5,005 nt of DNA, taken from Thermoanaerobaculia bacterium. Lineage in GTDB: Bacteria; Acidobacteriota; Thermoanaerobaculia; Multivoradales; UBA5704. Location of the stretch: assembly GCA_030150965.1 (NCBI GenBank), contig JASLEW010000011.1:1-5005 (forward strand), written 5' to 3'. The position numbers were made by a program, and so were the translations under genes. The notes under the pieces were generated by a model. That model ran no database searches. It had not been told where the DNA came from and saw only the letters and a list, made by a program, of their open reading frames with translations. Positions 1 through 3,564 of the stretch are shown piece after piece (position 1 is the stretch's first letter; each line of letters begins with the position of its first letter).

Positions 1-701
1 CGCCGCTCCACCGCCGCGGCCAGCCCGGCGCCGCCAGGGCCGGCGCCGCCGCGGGCCGCGAGCAGCGCGGCGTCCAGGCAGCCGGCCAGGCCCAGCACCA
101 CCTGGTGACGGCCGCCGGCGGCGGCGAGCGCTGCCAGGAACAGGGAAAGGACCTCGCGCTCGCCGTCCGGAGGCGCCGCGGCGGACTCCCGGTGGGCCGT
201 GCCCCCCCGCCGCTCCGGAATCTCCCGGCGCGCGGCAGCTCCGAGCCCCTGCCCCGCCGGCGGGACCGCGGGCGGCGCTCCCGGCCCCGCCGCCGGCGCG
301 CTCAGCAGCTCGACGCCGAGCTGATACAGCTCGCGCTGCCACGCCGGCCTCGCCGCATGGCCCGCCGCGTAGCGCACCACGTCGCCGCGGTAGAAGAGGC
401 GCAGGGGCAGGGAGAGCGAGGCCAGGCGCGGCGCGAGGAGCCGCGCCAGCATCGGGGTGAAATCGGCGCGCAGCGCCAGCTGCTCGCCGTCGCGGTCGAT
501 GAAGCGGTAGAGCTCGCCGCGGCTGGCCGGCGTCAGCAGCGACTCGTAGGGCTCCAGGTAGTCGAGGATGGGCAGGATCGCCTCCTCGTAGCCCTGGCCG
601 GAGACCAGCTCCACCAGGCGCCCCTCCAGCCGGCGGCGCGCCCGGGCGCTCTCGAACAGCAGCGCGGCCACACCGGTGGGCAGGGCGGCGGACACTCTCA
701 C
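1..701 (-). CDS. hisZ: HisZ, ATP phosphoribosyltransferase regulatory subunit (N-terminal part, runs off the left edge)
   Basis: HisZ is a class II aminoacyl-tRNA synthetase-like protein without synthetase activity. It partners with short-form HisG in the cytoplasm to catalyse and feedback-regulate the first step of histidine synthesis (ATP + PRPP to phosphoribosyl-ATP). The visible 233 residues start with the family-typical LPTG at 7-10, followed by motif-1-like QGYEEAILPILDYLEPY (36-52), LYRFIDRDGEQLALRADFTP (64-83) and a motif-2-like segment LRLFYRGDVVRY (100-111) ending in WQRELYQLGVELL (121-133). The last segment lacks the KGRYREF motif-2 loop of true HisRS. Residues about 134-180 are an Ala/Pro/Gly/Arg-rich stretch absent from typical HisZ; family-like sequence resumes at GEREVLSLFLAAL. 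The family is usually about 380 residues, so roughly the last 150 are outside the window. GTG 701-699 is chosen because GGGAG (713-709) lies 7 nt upstream; GTG at 695 is the alternative. A second HisRS paralogue is less likely but cannot be fully excluded because the HisA-motif region is not visible. Confidence 0.9.
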   Translation of the reverse strand, partial: MRVSAALPTGVAALLFESARARRRLEGRLVELVSGQGYEEAILPILDYLEPYESLLTPASRGELYRFIDRDGEQLALRADFTPMLARLLAPRLASLSLPLRLFYRGDVVRYAAGHAARPAWQRELYQLGVELLSAPAAGPGAPPAVPPAGQGLGAAARREIPERRGGTAHRESAAAPPDGEREVLSLFLAALAAAGGRHQVVLGLAGCLDAALLAARGGAGPGGAGLAAAVER

Positions 702-708
702 GCGACGG

Positions 709-713
709 CTCCC
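709..713 (-). promoter_or_regulatory. Ribosome binding site of hisZ
   Basis: GGGAG on the minus strand is 7 nt before the GTG at 701 and decides that start. A stronger Shine-Dalgarno string (AAGGAGGT, 740-733) lies in the 3' arm of the upstream terminator, but it is 31 nt from the GTG and cannot serve it directly. Confidence 0.6.
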
Positions 714-722
714 GGGGCTCCC

Positions 723-760
723 AAAACCAAAAACCTCCTTCCGGGTACCCGGAAGGAGGT
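723..760 (-). terminator. Intrinsic terminator/attenuator upstream of hisZ
   Basis: Positions 733-760 form a perfect 28-nt palindrome: arm ACCTCCTTCCGG, loop GTAC, and the exact complement, so the hairpin has 12 base pairs. On the minus strand it runs straight into T5, GG, T4, the layout of a Rho-independent terminator. On the plus strand no T tract follows, so it should work only toward hisZ. It lies after the leader ORF and before the hisZ start, so it can act as an attenuator as well as ending transcripts from the upstream secreted-protein gene. Its 5' arm can instead pair with 793-782 (antiterminator). Confidence 0.85.
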
Positions 761-793
761 GGAGTGCGTGGCAGCTGGGTTCCTCGTCCCGGG
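748..793 (-). promoter_or_regulatory. Candidate antiterminator of the his leader
   Basis: The segment CCCGGGACGAGG (793-782) can pair with CCTCCTTCCGGG (759-748), the 5' arm of the terminator. Pairing by hand gives 11 of 12 positions (ten Watson-Crick, one G-U, one C-C mismatch), with a 22-nt loop between. Forming it would exclude the terminator. This is the expected 2:3 pairing of a transcription attenuator. The complementarity is seen in the sequence; its function is inferred, and no energies were computed. Confidence 0.55.
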
Positions 794-800
794 GCGGCAG

Positions 801-818
801 CCGGGTCCGAGGACCCGG
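801..818 (-). promoter_or_regulatory. Hairpin immediately after the his leader stop codon
   Basis: CCGGGTCCTCGGACCCGG starts directly after the leader TGA (821-819). It is a perfect inverted repeat giving a 7-bp GC-rich stem with a CUCG tetraloop. It can act as a pause or protector hairpin. The overlapping piece CCTCGGACCCGG (812-801) can alternatively pair with 792-782 as two 5-bp helices around a small internal loop, which would take away the antiterminator strand. A ribosome at the leader stop would cover the 5' arm, so the two folds could report how far translation has gone. Confidence 0.55.
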
Positions 819-908
819 TCAGACGTGCGGATGGCGATGCAGGCGCCAGGCCTTGCCGGGCACCGCGCAACGGGACGACGTTCTGTTGAAGGCGCTCAGG
901 GTCCGCAT
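819..908 (-). CDS. Candidate histidine-rich leader peptide (29 aa)
   Basis: This short ORF starts at ATG 908-906 and ends at TGA 821-819. The peptide begins MRTLSAFNRTSS and ends WRLHRHPHV, with His at residues 24, 26 and 28, right before the stop. A sigma70-like promoter lies directly upstream, and a hairpin, an antiterminator segment and an intrinsic terminator lie between its stop and hisZ. This matches the logic of hisL-type leader peptides, where ribosome stalling at His codons reports a shortage of charged tRNA-His. The His codons are interrupted rather than a run of seven as in E. coli hisL. No Shine-Dalgarno is evident, and the predicted transcript start is 0-3 nt from the ATG, so translation is probably leaderless. 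In-frame GTG 863 would give a 14-residue version, and in-frame TTG 938 a longer one, but that codon overlaps the promoter spacer. Confidence 0.65.
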   Translation of the reverse strand: MRTLSAFNRTSSRCAVPGKAWRLHRHPHV

Positions 909-917
909 CGCCGCTCG

Positions 918-946
918 ATGATAGCCGTCACGCTCCAAGGCGTCAA
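918..946 (-). promoter_or_regulatory. Sigma70-type promoter for the his leader and hisZ
   Basis: On the minus strand, TTGACG (946-941; 5 of 6 matches to TTGACA) is separated by exactly 17 nt from TATCAT (923-918; 5 of 6 matches to TATAAT). Both boxes stand out against very GC-rich surroundings. Transcription would start around 911-909, on or just before the leader ATG at 908. This gives hisZ and whatever follows it their own promoter, independent of the secreted-protein gene. Confidence 0.75.
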
Positions 947-1031
947 ACTTCGTTGCCGGTCTCGCCGGCCTCCCCCGCGGCCCCGCCGCCCCCCGGAGAC
1001 CGGGAGCGGGCGGAGCACCCCGCCTCGCGGC
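947..1031 (-). other. GC-rich spacer downstream of the secreted-protein gene, with small hairpins
   Basis: Between the TGA at 1034-1032 and the his promoter there are short GC-rich inverted repeats: GGCGGG/TCCGCC with loop GTGC (1024-1009), CCCGG/CCGGG nearby, and GCCGG/CCGGC (969-955). None is followed by a T tract, so I do not call an intrinsic terminator here. They may still stabilise the 3' end or slow polymerase for Rho. I see no coding signal. Confidence 0.35.
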
Positions 1032-1856
1032 TCAGGGGCAGGTGGAGAACGCCGACGTGTCCTGGATCGGCTGGAACGCCGTGTTCGCCGGGTTGGTGTA
1101 GGTCTTCGAGACGTTGGTCTGCGTGTCGGTCACCGTCATCACCACGTTGACGTTGGTGAGGCCGCCGGCGAACACCCACCAGCGGTTGTTGAGGGCGCAG
1201 CCGTCGATCACCTTGACCACCGCCTCGACGTTGCTGGATTCGAAGAACCACAGGTAGCCGGTGTCCGAGGTCAGGGCCACGGCCTGGGCGTTGCCGCTGC
1301 CACCGTTGGCGCCGGCGTTGAAGGTGGCCTTGACCGCGAACCGGCCGTTGCCGATGCAGAGGGTGGTGGCGCTCGGCACGCAGGTCGTCTGCGTGGTGCC
1401 GCAGGCCAGCTTCACCGAGTACGAGCCGGTGGTGGTGGCGCCGGAGCTGGTCGCCACCAGCTGCCAGTTGCCGGCGCTGGGGAGCGCCAGGGAGAACTGC
1501 ACCGTGCCGGGCGCCTGCCCCACGGAGCCGGTGATGTTGTTGCCGTTGGGGTCGAACAGCTCCAGGGCGGGGTTGAAGGTGGTGGTGGTCATCGACGCCG
1601 TGATCTGCTGCTGCTTGGTGCCGGCGAATTGGTAGATCCCGGCGGGGTTGCCGTTGCTCGCCGTGCAGCCGCCGGAGCCGAGCGTGCCCTGGACCGTCTG
1701 GCCGCAGCTGATGGTTCCCGTGGTGCAGGTCCCGGCCGGCTGCGCGGTGGCCACCATGTCCTTGAGCGTCGCTCCAATCTCTTCGGAGGACTGAGCCAGA
1801 GCGGCGGTGGGCAGGGCGAGGGCCAGGCAGACGACGGAGGCATGAACGTAGCGCAT
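1032..1856 (-). CDS. Secreted cysteine-rich protein with PPC-like domain and a conserved C-terminal module
   Basis: The protein has 274 residues. Residues 1-21 form a Sec signal peptide: a short basic start, hydrophobic VVCLALALPTAALA, and a likely signal peptidase I cut after ALA before Gln22. Residues about 45-152 (from GTISCGQTVQGTL to TGSYSVKLAC) look like a bacterial pre-peptidase C-terminal (PPC) beta-sandwich, with the family-like features NPALELFDPNG and LPSAGNWQLVATSS. Residues about 159-274 (CVPSATTLCIGNGRFAVKATF, TSDTGYLWFFESSNVEAVVK, WWVFAGGLTNV, FQPIQDTSAFSTCP) form a module I associate from memory with secreted Acidobacteriota proteins; I know no name or function for it. There are eight Cys in the mature part, suggesting disulfides and an extracytoplasmic location. 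No peptidase domain is present, so this would be a PPC-type domain outside its usual protease context. The start is set by AAGGGAG (1871-1865), 8 nt upstream, and by the signal peptide, although the frame stays open far upstream through hisS. Confidence 0.85.
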   Translation of the reverse strand: MRYVHASVVCLALALPTAALAQSSEEIGATLKDMVATAQPAGTCTTGTISCGQTVQGTLGSGGCTASNGNPAGIYQFAGTKQQQITASMTTTTFNPALELFDPNGNNITGSVGQAPGTVQFSLALPSAGNWQLVATSSGATTTGSYSVKLACGTTQTTCVPSATTLCIGNGRFAVKATFNAGANGGSGNAQAVALTSDTGYLWFFESSNVEAVVKVIDGCALNNRWWVFAGGLTNVNVVMTVTDTQTNVSKTYTNPANTAFQPIQDTSAFSTCP

Positions 1857-1864
1857 CAAAACAT

Positions 1865-1871
1865 CTCCCTT
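1865..1871 (-). promoter_or_regulatory. Ribosome binding site of the secreted-protein gene
   Basis: AAGGGAG lies 8 nt before ATG 1856-1854. It decides the start in a frame that is open for a further 1.3 kb upstream. Confidence 0.7.
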
Positions 1872-1972
1872 CAGCGTGGCGCCCTGACGCGAGCCTGCCG
1901 GGCTGGCACCGGGGTCCGGCCGGAGCGAGTCCAGACCACCGGCAACGCTGCTGGGGCGCCCAGGAAAAGCGG

Positions 1973-1991
1973 CCGGACGTCCGGAACTATA
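1973..1991 (-). promoter_or_regulatory. Possible promoter -10 box and overlapping palindrome upstream of the secreted-protein gene
   Basis: TATAGT (1991-1986; 5 of 6 matches to TATAAT) lies 11 nt after the hisS stop. The best -35 at 17-nt spacing is weak (CTGGCC, inside the hisS end). The perfect 12-bp palindrome CCGGACGTCCGG (1984-1973) sits where transcription would start, a usual place for an operator. Alternatively the palindrome, followed by CCGCTTTTCC, could be a weak terminator for hisS. If the -10 is real, the 5' UTR is about 125 nt; the rest of this gap holds only a short CTGGG/CCCAG hairpin at 1951-1963. Confidence 0.35.
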
Positions 1992-2002
1992 GCGCAATAG
2001 CA

Positions 2003-3529
2003 TCAAAGGGCCAGCATCTCGCGCACCGCCGTCACCATCTCGCCACGCGGCACGGCGCGCTGGCCGGGGCGCTGCGCCAGCCAATCCCGCCGTTCCTCGA
2101 CCTTCTTGGCCAGCTCCCGGCCGACCTCCATGTCCTTGAGGGTGACGATGCCGCGCTCCTTCTCGGTCGAGCCGTAGAGCAGCACGATCGGCACGCCGGT
2201 GAGGTCGGCGTACTTGATCTGCCTGCCGACGCCCTTCTCGGTCCCGAGGTACATCTCGGCGGGGATGCCGGCGCGCCGCAGCTCGAAGGTCATCGCCAGG
2301 CACTCCGCCTCGAGGTCGCGGTCGATGCGCGCCACCAGCACCCGGGCGGTCGCCCGCCGCCCGCCGGCGCGGCCGAGGTGCTGGAGCGCGGCGAGCAGGC
2401 GGTCCACTCCCATCGAGGCGCCGGTGGCCGGCACCTTCTCGCCCAGGAAGCGCATCACCAGGTCGTCGTAGCGGCCGCCGCTGAAGACCGATCCGAACTG
2501 CGGCGCATCGAGCAGCACGGCCTCGAAGACCGGCCCGGTGTAGTAGGCCAGGCCGCGCGCGATGCTGAGGTCGAGGGTGACCCGGTCGTCGCCGTAGCCC
2601 AGCGCCGCGAGCTGCCGCGACAGGCGCTCGACCAGGTCGATCTCCGCCGCCGCCTCGGGCAGGCCGGCGAAGAACTCCCGCAGGCGCTCCACCACCTCCT
2701 GGCGCGTCGCCGCGCGGATGGCGAGGAAGCCCTCGATCCTCGCCACCTGCCCGGCCGCCAGGCCGAGGCCGCGGATGAAGTCGCCGGACTCGTCGTGGTA
2801 GCCGGTGGTGAGCTCCTTCTTGACCTTCTGGATGCCCACCTTCTCGAGCTTGTCGAGCACGCGCAGCACGTCGGCGCCGCTCGGCCCGCCGGCGGCAGCG
2901 CTCGGTCCGGCCGCGGAGTCCGGGCCGGGCGCGGTGTCCGCGCTCGGCGCGGTGTCCGGGCCCTGCGGACCGGCCGCGCCTGCCGGGCCGCCCTGGGCAA
3001 GGCCGATCGATTGCAGCAGCAGGTTGAGGATGCCGCGGCTGGAGAAGCGGACGTGGAAGGGGCCGACGTCGAGCGCCGTCAGGGTGTCGCACATGCCGGC
3101 CATGATCTCGACGTCGGCCAGCTCGGTCGCCACCCCCACCGAGTCGATGTCGAACTGGATGAACTCGCGGTAGCGCCCCTTGTCGGGCTTGTCGGCGCGC
3201 CATACCGGCGACGCTTGATAGCGGCGGTAGGGGCGCGGCAGGTCGTGGTACTGCGCCACCACCCGCGCCAGCGGCACGGTGAGGTCGAAGCGCAGTCCCA
3301 GGGCCTCGCCCTCGGGGTTCTGCACGGTGAAGATGGCTTTCTGCGTCTCCTGGCCGGCCGAGCCGGTGAGCACGTCCAGGTACTCGATGGCCGGGGTGGC
3401 GAGCGGCACGAAGCCGTACAGCTCGTAGACGCCGCGCACGGTGTCGAGGATGCGCTGGCGCGCCAGCATCGGCTCGGCGAGCAGATCGCGCAGGCCGCGC
3501 GAGATGCGCGGCTCGACGGCCCCCTTCAT
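2003..3529 (-). CDS. hisS: Histidyl-tRNA synthetase
   Basis: HisRS charges tRNA-His with histidine in the cytoplasm. The 508 residues contain the class II catalytic core: motif 1 region YGFVPLATPAIEYLDVL (38-54), FDLTVPLARVVAQY (81-94), motif 2 VWRADKPDKGRYREFIQFD (109-127, catalytic Arg111), the His-specific RGLAYYTG (325-332) and motif 3 ASMGVDRL (371-378). An anticodon-binding domain follows from about 394 (ARVLVARIDRD, PAEMYLG, KYADLTGVPIVLLYG, TLKDM). Bacterial HisRS is typically about 420-450 residues; part of the excess is an Ala/Pro/Gly/Ser/Asp-rich insert at 179-219, just before the insertion domain VLRVLDKLEKVGIQKVKKEL. The motif-2 loop (DKGRYREFIQFDID) resembles eukaryotic, archaeal and some alphaproteobacterial enzymes more than the E. 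coli PQKGRYRQFHQ form. Start ATG 3529 has GGAGG (3541-3537) 7 nt upstream; it lies 34 nt after the VWFA gene stop, so the two are probably co-transcribed. Confidence 0.97.
   Translation of the reverse strand: MKGAVEPRISRGLRDLLAEPMLARQRILDTVRGVYELYGFVPLATPAIEYLDVLTGSAGQETQKAIFTVQNPEGEALGLRFDLTVPLARVVAQYHDLPRPYRRYQASPVWRADKPDKGRYREFIQFDIDSVGVATELADVEIMAGMCDTLTALDVGPFHVRFSSRGILNLLLQSIGLAQGGPAGAAGPQGPDTAPSADTAPGPDSAAGPSAAAGGPSGADVLRVLDKLEKVGIQKVKKELTTGYHDESGDFIRGLGLAAGQVARIEGFLAIRAATRQEVVERLREFFAGLPEAAAEIDLVERLSRQLAALGYGDDRVTLDLSIARGLAYYTGPVFEAVLLDAPQFGSVFSGGRYDDLVMRFLGEKVPATGASMGVDRLLAALQHLGRAGGRRATARVLVARIDRDLEAECLAMTFELRRAGIPAEMYLGTEKGVGRQIKYADLTGVPIVLLYGSTEKERGIVTLKDMEVGRELAKKVEERRDWLAQRPGQRAVPRGEMVTAVREMLAL
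2913..2966. repeat. 18-bp tandem repeat inside hisS (three units)
   Basis: On the plus strand the string GCGG(A/T)GTCCG recurs at 2913, 2931 and 2949, exactly 18 bp apart, with the remaining 8 bp of each unit GC-rich and partly conserved. It encodes imperfect hexapeptides (DTAPSA, DTAPGP, DSAAGP) in the low-complexity insert of HisS. A period divisible by three preserves the frame, which suggests expansion by slippage. Confidence 0.75.
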
Positions 3530-3564
3530 GGCGCGGCCTCCGCCTGCGGGCGGCGGGCGAGCAT
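3526..3564 (-). CDS. Possible 12-codon coupling ORF between the VWFA gene and hisS
   Basis: ATG 3564-3562 overlaps the VWFA stop as TGATG. The frame MLARRPQAEAAP ends in a TGA that overlaps the hisS start as ATGA (3529-3526). Ribosomes could thus pass from one gene to the next by two stop-start overlaps. The peptide itself has no recognisable feature, and hisS has its own good ribosome binding site inside this ORF, so it may be chance. Confidence 0.2.
   Translation of the reverse strand: MLARRPQAEAAP
3537..3541 (-). promoter_or_regulatory. Ribosome binding site of hisS
   Basis: GGAGG with a 7-nt spacer to ATG 3529-3527. It selects this start over a frame that stays open 41 codons further upstream into the VWFA gene; MKGAVEPRISRGLRDLL also aligns with usual HisRS N-termini. 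Confidence 0.75.

Noticed and set aside
733..760. The palindrome as a bidirectional terminator or protein operator
   Set aside because: No T tract follows on the plus strand and no plus-strand gene exists. T tracts on the minus strand and the position before hisZ favour a one-way attenuator.
702..946. T-box riboswitch for histidine
   Set aside because: I see no T-box consensus or long specifier-loop stem. The leader is short and contains a translatable His-containing ORF instead.
955..1024. Intrinsic terminator after the secreted-protein gene
   Set aside because: The hairpins are small and no U tract follows any of them.
943..1251. 102-codon minus-strand frame
   Set aside because: It overlaps the C-terminal module of the secreted protein in another frame, and its composition is a GC shadow.
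1854..1864. Two-codon ORF (ATG TTT TGA) overlapping the secreted-protein start
   Set aside because: Its ATG touches the ribosome binding site with no spacer, so it cannot be initiated properly. It is probably chance.
105..2000. 631-codon plus-strand open frame
   Set aside because: It is Arg/Gly/Ala low-complexity, crosses two genes and the regulatory gap, and lies antisense to recognisable hisZ and a signal-peptide protein. It is a GC-driven shadow.
1857..3203. Upstream extension of the secreted-protein frame through hisS
   Set aside because: The frame is open by chance in GC-rich sequence. The signal peptide and ribosome binding site fix the start at 1856, and the upstream translation is Arg/Pro/Gly-rich noise.
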